Of a stretch of 64,000 nucleotides of DNA, positions 1 to 11,231 are shown piece after piece. Position 1 is the stretch's first letter; each line of letters starts with the position of its first letter. Under the pieces are notes generated by a model. The model was not told the origin of the DNA and made no database searches. It worked only from the letters and a program-made list of their open reading frames with translations. Position numbers and translations under genes: made by a program. Source of the stretch: Patiria pectinifera (lineage: Eukaryota > Echinodermata > Asteroidea > Valvatida > Asterinidae); the NCBI GenBank assembly GCA_029964075.1, contig CM057142.1, forward strand, positions 1,875,770-1,939,769, given 5' to 3'.

Positions 1-111
1 TTTCTATTAATTTAATAGTTAAGAGCCCCACCGCAACCCTGCGTTTATCTGACCCAAACAACCGCCAAAACCTTTTTTTTCAGGAAATGTTTCTTGTGAT
101 TTTTACTACAG

Positions 112-243
112 ATTACTGTCTTTTTAACGAGCCTTGCCAGAACGGCGGAACGTGTAACAGCTTGCCTAATGATGGCTACGACTGCAACTGCCCAAGCGGG
201 CACGATGGATTCCATGGACCTAACTGCGAAATCCCTTTAAATT
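112..243 (+). CDS. EGF-like domain exon (copy 1) of a partial plus-strand gene
   Basis: One internal exon encoding a single complete EGF-like module. It follows a polypyrimidine tract and a TACTACAG acceptor and ends at a GTAAGT donor. The 132 bases form a symmetric phase 1-1 exon, the usual form for EGF modules that shuffle or duplicate without shifting frame. Six cysteines are present (YC, PC, TC, DC, NC, NC) with the core CQNGGTC and the closing GPNCE. The D/N-x-D/N-E/Q calcium-binding signature is not evident. EGF modules mediate extracellular protein contacts; the parent protein cannot be named because its other exons lie outside the window or were not recognised. An almost identical exon lies 2.5 kb downstream with conserved flanking intron sequence. 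Domain call is strong; gene identity unknown. Confidence 0.85.
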
Positions 244-310
244 GTAAGTACCTGTCGTTATTTTGTGAAGTGTGAACGAAAAAATAAAAGCATTGTCACT
301 GTTAATCGTT

Positions 311-1310
311 GTGCGCCCGGCAGAAGGGCATATGAGCGTTCAGACGCAAAAAACCTTTTCTCGAGAAAATCGAATTGGAAGGAACGAACGTTCTCCCACG
401 CGTCTTATAAATCGTACGCACTTGAAATTCTCACACGTATGGATTACAATTTTGGGAACAATTTATGTCAATATCAGATGAAATGTTGGAAATTAATATG
501 CCCTTGAGTCTGCCGGGAAGAATGTGGCGCGTTTGCTTTTGCACATAAGGGCGTAAAGGTCGGTTTTCACGGGGCACGCGAACGATTTGCGAAGGATGCG
601 AATGTCGAAAAAATGGCAAAGTCCAACATTCGGAGAAGTTTTTCTCCGAATGTCTCCCGACAATGGAGTCGTAAACCATTCTTGCGCAGTTTGTGCGAAG
701 TTCTCACAACGTATGTGCGAATGTCGTGTGTACCGTGACTGAACTACGGCCAGTCCACGTACACGAAGAACACGCGACTTAAATGCGAACAACGCGCAAA
801 AAGTTTGCGGAAAGGTCGAGAAATATTCGGGCGAACTTCGCTTCTAGGGCGAGACATTCTCCAAATTGTCGGGGTTACGTCTGTTTGGGATTTACGAAGA
901 GTTTGCGAACATCGCACACGTCTTGAGTAGGTCCTGCGCATATGAAGAAGCTTTTCAGACATTTTTAAAAACAAATCACGAGCAAAACACGACCCGGAAT
1001 GCTGGAAACGTTCGCAAGAAATTTCAAATATTTTTGAAGCTCCCGCCAAACTAAAAACGACGCCCACGAATAATTGACGATGCTTCCGAACCCCTGCGAT
1101 GGTTTGGCGATCCTTTGCAGCATAAAATACGAATGTTGGACTTTGCCATTTTTTCGACATTCGCATCCTTCGCAAATCGTTAGCGTACCCCGTGAAAACC
1201 GACCTTAAGCGCCCATATGCCCTTCTGCTGGAGAGATTGTGGCGCGTTGGCTTTCGCGCATAAGGGCGTCAGTGCCCATATGCCCTTTTGCTGGGAGATT
1301 GTTTGAACAG
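311..1310. mobile_element. Fold-back (MITE-like) element with about 84-bp inverted arms
   Basis: Bases 549-632 are nearly the reverse complement of 1130-1213; the shared core includes CGATTTGCGAAGGATGCGAA. Outside the arms are further related blocks: 497-553 resembles 1215-1268 (atatgccctt...gtggcgcg...cataagggcg), and 311-336 resembles the reverse complement of the right side. No transposase is visible. It lies in the intron between the duplicated EGF exons. Exact ends and target duplication were not resolved. Confidence 0.7.
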
Positions 1311-1727
1311 GACGTTGACACGTAGGGGCATTTGCGCATTTATTGGCATAAAACGAACTATCCTTGCTTCAAAGACAAACAAATAAGTGTGGTTTTTAGG
1401 CAAATTTAGGGACAAAACAAGGTTTTAGTATGCACCAGATGATTTCTTATCCTATGTTCAGATGTTTGACTGGTTTGTATGGCAATGTGTATGCAGTATG
1501 CACTCCTCACCAAGGTGGGTGGATAGTTTAATCCAATGGGGGGGGGGGTGGTAAGAAACTAATATGATCCACTACAAAAACAGAAATATATTAACCACTG
1601 TGAACTGTAATTGATACTTGTCAATTTTGGGGTTTTTTTTCGCAACAATTCATCTTCAAATTTGATTGAAATGAAAATACAATGTACAGAAGTACACAAA
1701 GAATGTTTAAATTAATTTCAGTTGTGT

Positions 1728-1998
1728 GTTATTACTGTTTATCATAATTCATGGCCCCTATGGGTTTCAAACACTTTGCATGCATTTAAGAGGAGTAGAA
1801 AGTTTAACAAATACATTCCTACAAAGTTTTCACTTCATGGCTCAGGACAGTACATCAATGGCTTTTTATTTTATATATTCGTGTCGTTTTGTTTAACCAG
1901 AGTGGCCAAAAAAGAAGAAAAAAGAACAACCCAAAACAGTTATCAAAGTCTGTTCTGCCTAGGGGCCATGAATTATGATAAACAAAATAATAACAAAT
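1728..1998. repeat. Short inverted-repeat element with flanking direct repeats
   Basis: An arm at about 1728-1765 (core ATCATAATTCATGGCCCC) recurs inverted at about 1955-1995. A 33-bp direct repeat (core CATGCATTTAAGAGGAGTAG) occurs at about 1769-1801 and 2037-2069, partly outside the inverted pair. It is probably a small non-autonomous element; its class is not assigned. Confidence 0.55.
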
Positions 1999-2628
1999 TA
2001 CAAGAAAATTTAGTTATCTATTTATGTTGTTTTGTCAAACACTTTTCATGCATTTAAGAGGAGTAGAATTGCATGAATGGACGGGGGCTCGACGTGGTAT
2101 GATGGGGTCAATCCCTGTCATCCCTTAATTCATTTTGCACATTGTTTACTATTAAAACCCATATTAAAAAAATGTCAGTAAAATAAGGCTGCATTGTGCC
2201 TGCATAAATAGTCTGGCGCCATCCCATTTCACAGTTGACAATTAATGAAATACATTCAGGGAACTGAACAAAAATGGCCAACTCGCGAATAAGGCCCGTG
2301 TTCAAACAAACGAAAAAGGGAACGTTCTTCTGGATTGATGACATTAATCATTAGAGAATGTTTAATTGCAAATTTTAAATTATTCATTGAAGCAGACTGG
2401 AATTTACTTGCTTTCAATTCTCTTCGCAAGTTTCAAAAATGAAGATTTTACCTAACTTTCAATCCAATACGGCCCACTCGTGAATAAGCCCATAGGCTAC
2501 TTTCAATTGAATTGGGCAATTTAAAATTCAATAGTTAAGAGCCCCACCGCAACCCTGCGTTTATCTGACCCAAACAACCGCCAAATCCTTTTCTTTTCTG
2601 GAATGTTCCTTGTGTTTTTTTACTACAG

Positions 2629-2754
2629 ATTACTGTGTTGCGATTAACGACCCGTGCCAGAACGGCGGAACATGTTACAGCTATCCTAATGGTGACCACT
2701 ACTGCAACTGCCCAGGTGGATACTATGGACCTAACTGTGAATTTCCATTAAATC
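2629..2754 (+). CDS. EGF-like domain exon (copy 2) of the same plus-strand gene
   Basis: Second EGF-like exon: acceptor TACTACAG, donor GTAAGC, 126 bases, phase 1-1, so it can splice in frame after the exon ending at 243. Six cysteines are conserved (YC, PC, TC, YC, NC, NC), with CQNGGTC and YGPNCE. The loop between the fifth and sixth cysteines is two residues shorter than in copy 1 (GGYYGPNC against GHDGFHGPNC). The preceding intron (shared cccaccgcaaccctgcg) and following intron (shared cctgtcgttattttgtgaag) are also duplicated, so the copy arose by tandem DNA duplication. No further exon of this gene was recognised to the right. Confidence 0.85.
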
Positions 2755-5390
2755 GTAAGCACCTGTCGTTATTTTGTGAAGTGTGGACGAAAAATAAGGG
2801 TGCAGACCAGTAAATCGGTCCGAAATTGCATGCGCCGGCCAAATCACGATTTGCATGCCCTCAAAATCTTTGGTATTTGAGCATGCTGTGGGCCATGAAC
2901 TTGAGGGTTTGTAAAAAATATGGGTGGAAACCGTGCACAGGACTTGGAGCTTGCAGTTCTGTGTAATTTTGATGTAATTTGGACCCTAAAAGCGCTCTAC
3001 TTTGCAATGGAGTGTAGGCATCGTTTTTCAAAATGGCGATGGGCTTCAGGACTATTTTCAGGGGTGATCATCTTCAGATGGAAATTTCTCCTAAAAGTCA
3101 TCAGTTGACCCCCCAAAAATTGAAAAGAAAATGAAAGATGATGAAATAATTTTTAATTTGATGTGTGTCTCGAACACCTTGGAGAGTTGTGAGTATTTTT
3201 TCCGAATTTTTGAAGTGGGAGCATTTACCATTGGGGTCTATGGAAGTTTATTTACTGGTCTGCTACCATAAGAAGGATATTGTTACTGTTGAGTCTAAAC
3301 AACGCCCTCTGTCGATGTAATCTGACGGGTCTGAACCAAACAATGACAGACGTCATTGAATACACTGCATTAATGGAGTCAGGTTCTTGGTTTCCCAAAG
3401 TCTTGGGACACACCTCTTCCCTCTTGGAACGTTTTGTAGAAAAAGAACTTAAAAGAACTTAATGTGACGCCACAGATAAAGTAAATAGTTAGTTAAAGAT
3501 GCAATTTAATATCGGTACTCTGGTCCAATTAGATAATTGATGCAGCTATTTGTTCTGCCTGGTTGCAACATCAGTACATACAAAATAACCTGGTACTTAA
3601 AACTTTATTTTCGTGATAATATTGGATTTCTTTTCTATCTCTCATCAGACTAAGGAGCCGATGTAAAGAGCATCACTATCATCTTGGCAGTTGGTGGTGA
3701 GACGGCTGATCAAGCAATTCTTAACTTAACGCGCTTGCTTCTATAGTTACAGTAGCTCATTGAATCATCGCATGAAAGTATTCGAATCAATACATTGTGA
3801 GTGATATTTCAACGCATACTAAGGAATGTGGCCCTATTCTGGAACAAAATTCTTCTTGATCAAAATACTGTCAAGACCTCGAGGTTAAATCTTCTTGCTC
3901 TCATCCCTTTTTTAAGGGGAAAAACAATATTTCCCATTGAAATTAATGTTGGCAACACTTATCACGGCTAATGACATCTCAATAAAGTATTGTGCAACAA
4001 AAGTTTCTTTAAAGGGTTCATGCAAAGAACTTGTCTTACGAACACCATTCTGTGTAACATTTTCCCCTTACGTTTTTGAAAATTATTGTACATCCCTTTT
4101 TGGTTAATTTTCCTATACAGTGCACTTCTTTAAACATTCAAGCATTTTCCATGCTATCACGACAACGAAGGGAGTTGTTGCTGTGATGTCATTTCAGAAA
4201 GACAGGTTTCAGTTTAGGGGTGTCTATTCAAATTTTGAACCCAAACATTTGCTCATTGAAACATTTGTGAGAAACACTAGTAGATTTACTGCCGTGTACT
4301 GACCGAGCAACGAATCACCAAAGAAAAGAAAATATGCAGCAGCCAAAATGTCAAACATTTTGGCAACTTGTGTTGCTGAGATAATACAGTAACATTGAGG
4401 TTTCTGCCTGAAAAGACTTCAGACTATTGGTCATGAATATTGAAATTATTAGCATAAAAAGACACTAAAATGCCCTTGAAAAATGGCAACAACAACAAAA
4501 ACGAAAAACTGGAAATAGGGTTAAATGCAACAAGATGCAGTTTCGCGGATTGCATTACAAAATTACATTGCATGGGCCCTTCCAAATATATGTAAATGTA
4601 CAAATAAAACAACCGTGACTTAAAAAAATCTCAAAATTGAATGTAAAGTGTTACCCAATACCATTATAACTGATGTATTTCCGGCCGTTAATAAATTGAG
4701 GGAGGCTTGCAATAGACTGAGTAATTGCTTTGAAATAAAATTACATAAATGCGAATATTAAGCATCTTCTCGTCTTGTTCTTTTAACACTGTACTGCGTG
4801 TGGTGTGGACTAGGGACAAAACGGTCAGGGTACAAACAAAAGATCCACGATTGACCGATAGTCCACGATTGAAATTCGTGTACAAAACCAATGAGAGCTG
4901 TTGCTAAACAGTTAAGTACAAACGAAGGAATGAGGATTAGGGACAATATGGGCTCCACGATTACCGGTGTTTTACAAAGATGTGTGTGTGTGTGGGTGTG
5001 GGGGTGTTCTCGTGTAGTAAAGTTTTCGAGTGTGAAATTGAAGTTTCAAAATGCTCTTATTTTAACCAGAATTAATTTCCTGGGCTGAAATTTGGACTAA
5101 ATATCCCTTTTCTAAAACTCTTCCATTTGCGACAGATCAACCTACCTTGGAAATTCCTAGTTTTTGAGTAAAATCCATATATCTATTTCGTGAAATTCTT
5201 GTGGAGACGCATTCATCTATAGAAATGTTCTTCTGGAGACGTATACAATCTTTTGTTCCCTATTGTGTTCATGTCTCCGTAAGGTAGTAAATTCCAGAAC
5301 AAAGAAATGTCTCCACAGGAATACAAATTTCAGAATGGGGTGTGTGTGTGTGTGTGTGTGCAATTGGGGTGGGGGCACTTGGGGGGAGGG
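2755..5390. other. Non-coding stretch, probably intron or intergenic
   Basis: No supported exon. Contents: an inverted-repeat element (2802-3263), AT-rich unique-looking sequence, and two short TG/GTG-rich tracts (about 4981-5003 and 5341-5360). Whether the EGF gene ends here or continues past an undetected exon cannot be told. Confidence 0.5.
2802..3263. mobile_element. Possible MITE with 14-bp terminal inverted repeats
   Basis: GCAGACCAGTAAAT at 2802-2815 is the exact reverse complement of ATTTACTGGTCTGC at 3250-3263. The interior has no coding capacity. No clear target-site duplication was found. It starts about 50 bp after the second EGF exon's splice donor. Confidence 0.5.
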
Positions 5391-5395
5391 GTGGA

Positions 5396-5775
5396 TGGAC
5401 ACCATCTGAACCTAGTGGGTCCTTTCCAAGAGGCGATCTTGGACACTATTGAATAATAATATAGGTGGCGCTATTCGTACTGGCATATGCCTACAGACAC
5501 ACAAACGTTTTAGCGAGAACGAATTTTGATAGGAGGACACCCCCCCACAAACAGCGATGTTTGTTCAAATATCCCTTATTCTTTCTCTTATGTCCTTTAT
5601 AAAACAGGAATCCACTGAATGGTGGTATTAGGATCGTCAATTCTATGTCGTCCAGATCTATACACAGTAGCTCCTATTCTTTGCTTCTAAAGCCAAGGGC
5701 AAATTCTATTAAAGTGTTAAAGCGCCCTCTTGTTTTTACATTTGGACATTATTTTGACCTCGTCTTTAGGCTCCT
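5396..5775. repeat. Duplicon block X, copy 1 (uninterrupted)
   Basis: Aligns along its length, with many differences, to 9446-9845: shared landmarks are GGACACTAT, ATGGCGCTATTCG-like, CTTATTCTTTCTCTTATGTCC, GATCGTCAATTCTATGTCGT and TTAAAGTGTTAAAGC. No coding evidence. Its left edge (about 5380-5405) preserves the unoccupied form of the site where a transposon sits in copy 2. Confidence 0.7.
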
Positions 5776-6620
5776 TTTTTTGCTTCATTAAAAGCAAAGT
5801 CAAGGATTTTCTTCAAAAACAAATTGAGAAAGAAAGATAAATAACTTTTCTTGAAATCTATTCATCATGAATAATAAACAGTAAACTTTGATTCAGAAGC
5901 ACTACATGAATCTACTGTAATTTGGAGAAAAAAAAGTCCAATTCAGATTAGAAAAAAAAATTACTACTGAAAACTTAGACTCGAAAATGAACACTAATTG
6001 AATCACACAAGGACCCTCTGAATTCAAACTTTCAGAGGCAAGTTCTCCAAATAAAAAAGGGAAAAATGTAATACCCCTTTATTGTGTTATTTCATTGTTT
6101 TAATGAGACAGCCGCTATTAGTATTACACTAGTTAAATTCTTCAATGACATTCAGTTGAGAATTGCACAACTTGTAGTTCATGCACGAAACTTTGTATTG
6201 CAAATGCAAGCAGCACCAACTGCACGATTGTATTGTTGTAGATCTAACATTACATGCATGTTCGTGTTTATTCTGTCTGATAACCGAGTTACTAGTTGCA
6301 GACCGTTGGACATTATGCTGGTACCCATCTTCACAATGTGGGCGCTCTTCAAAAGTTACAATAATTATGCATACTGCAAATTATATGCCCATTTTTCACG
6401 GTGCATTGTAATCGTTTTAAGCGGATTTTATTTTTGGGGGATTTAATGTTAGAACTATCTAACCATTTATTGAAATAATTGCTGGGGGAAAAAAATGTCA
6501 CAATTTGTCACAAATTATCCGCGGGGGTGGGGGTGGCAGGGCGCCCCCTGCCCCCGATACGCCACTGATTGCAATGTTGCTCTTCGATAACCCAATCAGT
6601 AAACAGTTGTTGGGATGCTG

Positions 6621-6989
6621 GGCCAAAAAAAAAAGTCTCCGGTTTCTGGTATGCGCGCGCGTCTCCGTAGCCATGCGCGTCGGCAAAATTAAAAAGTTTT
6701 TTTCCAATGAAAGATGATGTCTCAAAACCGCCAAACTCACTGGTTTGACTGGAATCCTGCTGCTGCACAATTTTAACGTGTTTTTAGATTGGGTTATGGT
6801 CGAGAATAAGCTTTATGTGGCCTCTCTGGACTCCCATATATTTGCACTAAGTTTAGTCGGGCACCATTTGCAGTCAGCCGACATTTGAAGCAAAAAAAAT
6901 CAGGTAAAAAAAAAAGCCGCGTCGCCGCACCACTTTTTGGGCAAGCTCCATACCAGAAACTGGAGACTTTTTTTGGGGGGGGGGGGGCC
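6621..6989 (+). mobile_element. MITE-like element family A, copy 1
   Basis: Begins GGCCAAAAA...AGTCTCCGGTTTCTGGTATG and ends with the imperfect inverse CATACCAGAAACTGGAGACTTTTT...GGCC. Related copies lie at 10057-10330 (same orientation, left end missing) and 42113-42478 (opposite orientation). Length about 370 bp, no coding capacity. The long A and G homopolymers at the ends vary between copies. Confidence 0.75.
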
Positions 6990-7389
6990 TTGGAAGGCTT
7001 TGAGAGTAACACTACAATCAATGCCGGTGGGTTGGACTGCAGCAAATAAGGGATCCCTGGATGCTGTAAGAGAACCCTACGCCATGAGTGCAGTAGGATA
7101 CTGTCTGTTAAGAGAATCGTTGGATGCTCTTGTAACACAACTAACCCGAATACTGTATTGACAATCCAGGCAGTACTTATGTTTTTTTCTCATGATCTCA
7201 GTTTCATAGCAGAAAGCGGATGTTTATTTTAATGTCTATGCAACCATGTGCCATGCACCTCTCTGCATGTAAGCTCGCGTGCGCACATACACGGCACCAA
7301 ACAAACCCAGACTTCATCATGCCGCACCACCGACAACGGGTGAATGACCGAAGACCCGACAGAATAAAAAGCGCCCGCTAGTTGGCCAA
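6713..7389. repeat. Duplicon block Y, copy 1
   Basis: Nearly identical to 10057-10730, with only a handful of substitutions and homopolymer differences. It contains the right three-quarters of MITE A plus about 400 bp beyond it. That extra part has a plus-strand frame ending in a TGA after LTRILY (about 6990-7161), which stays open in both copies. I do not recognise this peptide. It could be a terminal exon or chance. Confidence 0.8.
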
Positions 7390-8706
7390 AATCTAGGGGA
7401 CAAGATGCGGTTGTATTGCATAATTAATCAGGGAATATGTTCAAAAATTATAGACCATGGCTTTACATGGACTAGTTGGGGTCAGGCCTCGGGTCACACG
7501 GGTTCTCTGGGATATTTCGAAAGAAAAAATATTGATCTGCGGGTAGACACAAAGAGATCCCTAATGGATCGACAGATTTTATCTAGCTTTTCTTTTGATC
7601 GACAGCTTGTACTTTGACTCCAACATTTACTAGGCAGATTCACTCAAAGAACTGTTGTCCAAACTATACATGTGGATAGTGCATCAACATTTTGTGCAGT
7701 AGCGTATAATCGTGGGGCAAATTTTCCGGGGGCTTGGTGTCCAATTTTACAAATATTTCTGTCTATTTCCTCAACATTTTAAGCAGGGTCGCACAAAGGG
7801 AAATATGATTCCCCCATCGTCTTTCGACACTCGTCCTACAAAAATTCCTATAATCATTTTCAAGATTTAGTCTTCTAGCTGTTTATAAATGAACCTGCAA
7901 AACAAAATGGCTTAATAATGGTTTTGCATCAAAATGTAGTGGATCTTTGTCAAAACACAAGACAATAAAGGGTTTTTTTAGAAGTTTTGCATATTTGGTA
8001 ATGCATCACTTCGTCAACTTATACATTTTGCAACAAAAAGGCTCTTCAGTAACCAACATTAACGGAGACTCGCCACTTTCAAATGTGGAATATACTTTGG
8101 GGCAAAATGTTCCGCGGTTTTCTTTTCATGTTGAATTTCGGTCTTATTTTTTGGGGCCTTTTTAATGTGTTTGAAGTTTTATTGTTTTGTTTGTTTGTTT
8201 GTTCAGGGGTTTGAAATGTTTTCCTTGTTTCGTTTTGTCGGTGACGATTTTAGTTTGTGGTAAGAGTTAATTTAACGAAAATGCTTCAAAACCTCGTGTT
8301 CTGCCAAATCCCTCTCATCAGGTGATCTTGCATCAATCATAGATAGTTTTGTGAATCAGTTGATTTTGTTTTAAAAATTAACTTTTACATTTTATACGGG
8401 TGGGCCAACGTGCTCAAATTTACATAGTTCAATTTGCTCCATTATGTCACAGTCTTGTGATTTTCTGGATTTAACCTTAGTACAGAGATTCGCTGTTTAT
8501 CTGCTTTGTAGACCGTGTCACGCGGTAGGTCTACTGTTTACATTTCACTGTGCATTGAATATAACTTGCGTCAGTACATGAACAAACACACAGTGTTGAA
8601 CCTTGAACTTCTTTTCACAACACAAGCAACCTATTTCTGTAAACAGTACGAACAGCTTTTGGAGGTCCATGTATCATTACAGTGTAACACGACTGAGGGG
8701 ATGGAT
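7390..8706. other. Non-coding AT-rich spacer between duplicon copies
   Basis: No splice-bounded coding exon seen. Only short scattered open frames occur, with no domain resemblance. Base composition matches surrounding introns. Confidence 0.5.
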
Positions 8707-8716
8707 ACCATCTGAA

Positions 8717-9435
8717 TAGTCTGGTTCCCAGACCAAAAGATGCTGACTATTCCTGATAAATCTTAGGTCCGGTAGCCTCCGGTAATATACATTGTATTAC
8801 AATTTACGTCACGTGACTAAAACGGGAGGAATTCCTCCTTTTTCCGAAATTTTCCGAAGTTTGCCGAAGTTGTTTCGTCGACAATCGGATAGCGCCCGAG
8901 TATTTCCGAGTATATAATATAGGTTTAATTAACTGCTTATTGCTTATTAATTCTATTTTAAATGAGTTGATAATTGATATTCATTGCTTTCATTTAGAAA
9001 ACCTGAAATTTAAAACCGATTTTGTACATCAAATATACTCGGATCGTATGGGCGAACTTTTAGCTGCGTCATGTACAATTTTGAATTTGACGACCGTTAC
9101 CGAGATTTTCCAAAACCAGGTCTTCATTCGGCTCCGCCTGCTAACAGTCCTATTTGGGTGCCTCATTTTGAAGATTTCAGATCAACGTTAGTTAATGTTA
9201 TCTTACAGAAACATCAAACTGTATTATCATAACTGTATGATATTACGAAGCAAGTGATTTATTTAAAACTTTGATCAGAACATTAAAAGCTACAAGCGAT
9301 AAAGCGAAATTGGAAACGAAGCCGAGATTTGAAAAAGGGCCATCAATGTCGTCATGTTTATTTTTAGCCACGGAGACTGCCTGACCAAAGATTCATTAGG
9401 GATATTCAGAATCTTCTGGTCTGGGAACCAGATTA
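8717..9435. mobile_element. Non-autonomous DNA transposon with about 50-bp TIRs and 10-bp target duplication
   Basis: Terminal inverted repeats share CTGGTTCCCAGACCA / TGGTCTGGGAACCAG and continue inward for about 50 bp. ACCATCTGAA occurs immediately outside both ends (8707-8716 and 9436-9445). The paralogous block at about 5390-5405 carries a single copy, in GGACACCATCTGAACC, which is the empty site. The interior (719 bp element) has no transposase frame. Target length and ends would fit a non-autonomous class II element; the superfamily is not assigned. Confidence 0.8.
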
Positions 9436-9445
9436 ACCATCTGAA

Positions 9446-9845
9446 CATTGTGGGCGCTTTCCGAGCGGGTGAAATTGGACACTATCGGATAATATAGATG
9501 GCGCTATTCGGCATGTGTGCCGACAGACACACATATATTTTCTCGAGGACTATATTCAACGACACGTGTAATGGGGGACGCCCCTCCCAGTGACACCCGC
9601 GATGCTTGTTCAAACTTTCCCTTATTCTTTCTCTTATGTCCAAATGCCTTTTTCGAACAGCGATCCACTGAATGGTGAAATCGAGATCGTCAATTCTATG
9701 TCGTAAAAGGTATTTAAAAAAAAGTAATAATTCTGATCAACACAACAGCTCCTAATTTCTACTTAAAAGAAAGGTCAAATCCTGTTAAAGTGTTAAAGCC
9801 CCCCTTGTGTTTTTATTTAGAACTTATTTTGGCCTCGACTTTAGG
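9446..9845. repeat. Duplicon block X, copy 2
   Basis: Diverged copy of 5396-5775, separated from its own left flank (8690-8706) by the transposon insertion at 8717-9435. No coding evidence. Confidence 0.7.
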
Positions 9846-10056
9846 ATCAATACGGGACAATTCTCCACAGTATAACTACCAGGCCCTCTTGACCCAGGAT
9901 CGACAGCATTAGCAACCTTCATCACACGATACCATGGGGCAACCAGCGTCCAAGGCGATTAATCCAAAGATCTCTTGGAGGAGACTACCTTCAAAACTTC
10001 AAGAAACAGAAAAAAAATGACTTAGATAACAAAGAAATAAGTTGAGAGAAGGAACA

Positions 10057-10730
10057 GATGATGTCTCAAAACCGCCAAACTCACTGGTTTGACTGGAATC
10101 CTGCTGCTGCACAATTTAAACGTGTTTTTAGATTGGGTTATGGTCGAGATTAAGCTTTATGTGGCCTCTCTGGACTCCCATATATTTGCACTAAGTTTAG
10201 TCGGGCACCATTTGCAGTCATCAGCCGACATTTGAAGCAAAAAAAATCAGGTAAAAAAAAAAAAGCCGCGTCGCCGCACCACTTTTTGGGCAAGCTCCAT
10301 ACCAGAAACTGGAGACTTTTTGGGGGGGCCTTGGAAGGCTTTGAGAGTAACACTACAATCAATGCCGGTGGGTTGGACTGCAGCTAATAAGGGAGCCCTG
10401 GATGCTGTAAGAGAACCCTACGCCATGAGTGCAGTAGGATACTGTCTGTTAAGAGAATCGTTGGATGCTCTTGTAACACAACTAACCCGAATACTGTATT
10501 GACAATCCAGGCAGTACTTATGTTTTTTTCTCATGATCTCAGTTTCATAGCAGAAAGCGGATGTTTATTTTAATGTCTATGCAACCATGTGCCATGCACC
10601 TCTCTGCATGTAAGCTCGCGTGCGCACATACACGGCACCAAACAAACCCAGACTTCATCATGCCGCACCACCGACAACGGGTGAATGACCGAAGACCCGA
10701 CAGAATAAAAAGCGCCTGCTAGTTGGCCAA
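10057..10730. repeat. Duplicon block Y, copy 2, running into the assembly gap
   Basis: Near-identical copy of 6713-7389. It includes a left-truncated copy of MITE A (to about 10330) and the downstream 400 bp. Similarity ends at or in the run of Ns, so the true right boundary is unknown. The high identity next to a gap makes a collapsed repeat or haplotype artefact possible. Confidence 0.8.
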
Positions 10731-10731
10731 C

Positions 10732-11231
10732 NNNNNNNNNNNNNNNNNNNNNNNNNNNNNNNNNNNNNNNNNNNNNNNNNNNNNNNNNNNNNNNNNNNNN
10801 NNNNNNNNNNNNNNNNNNNNNNNNNNNNNNNNNNNNNNNNNNNNNNNNNNNNNNNNNNNNNNNNNNNNNNNNNNNNNNNNNNNNNNNNNNNNNNNNNNNN
10901 NNNNNNNNNNNNNNNNNNNNNNNNNNNNNNNNNNNNNNNNNNNNNNNNNNNNNNNNNNNNNNNNNNNNNNNNNNNNNNNNNNNNNNNNNNNNNNNNNNNN
11001 NNNNNNNNNNNNNNNNNNNNNNNNNNNNNNNNNNNNNNNNNNNNNNNNNNNNNNNNNNNNNNNNNNNNNNNNNNNNNNNNNNNNNNNNNNNNNNNNNNNN
11101 NNNNNNNNNNNNNNNNNNNNNNNNNNNNNNNNNNNNNNNNNNNNNNNNNNNNNNNNNNNNNNNNNNNNNNNNNNNNNNNNNNNNNNNNNNNNNNNNNNNN
11201 NNNNNNNNNNNNNNNNNNNNNNNNNNNNNNN
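10732..11231. other. Assembly gap (500 Ns)
   Basis: Exactly 500 undetermined bases. The round number suggests a placeholder or estimated length, not a measured one. Frames drawn across it are meaningless. Confidence 0.98.

Larger units (their letters stand above)
244..2628 (+). other. Intron between the two duplicated EGF exons
   Basis: No exon seen. It holds a fold-back element (about 311-1310), an inverted-repeat element (1728-1998), and at its 3' end (about 2520-2628) a copy of the sequence that precedes the first EGF exon (about 8-111). Confidence 0.6.

Noticed and set aside
1722-2057. 111-codon frame in the first EGF intron
   Set aside because: It overlaps inverted and direct repeats, with no splice sites or domain resemblance.
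8940-9191. 83-codon frame inside the 719-bp element as a transposase
   Set aside because: Too short, AT-driven and without a DDE-type motif; the element looks non-autonomous.
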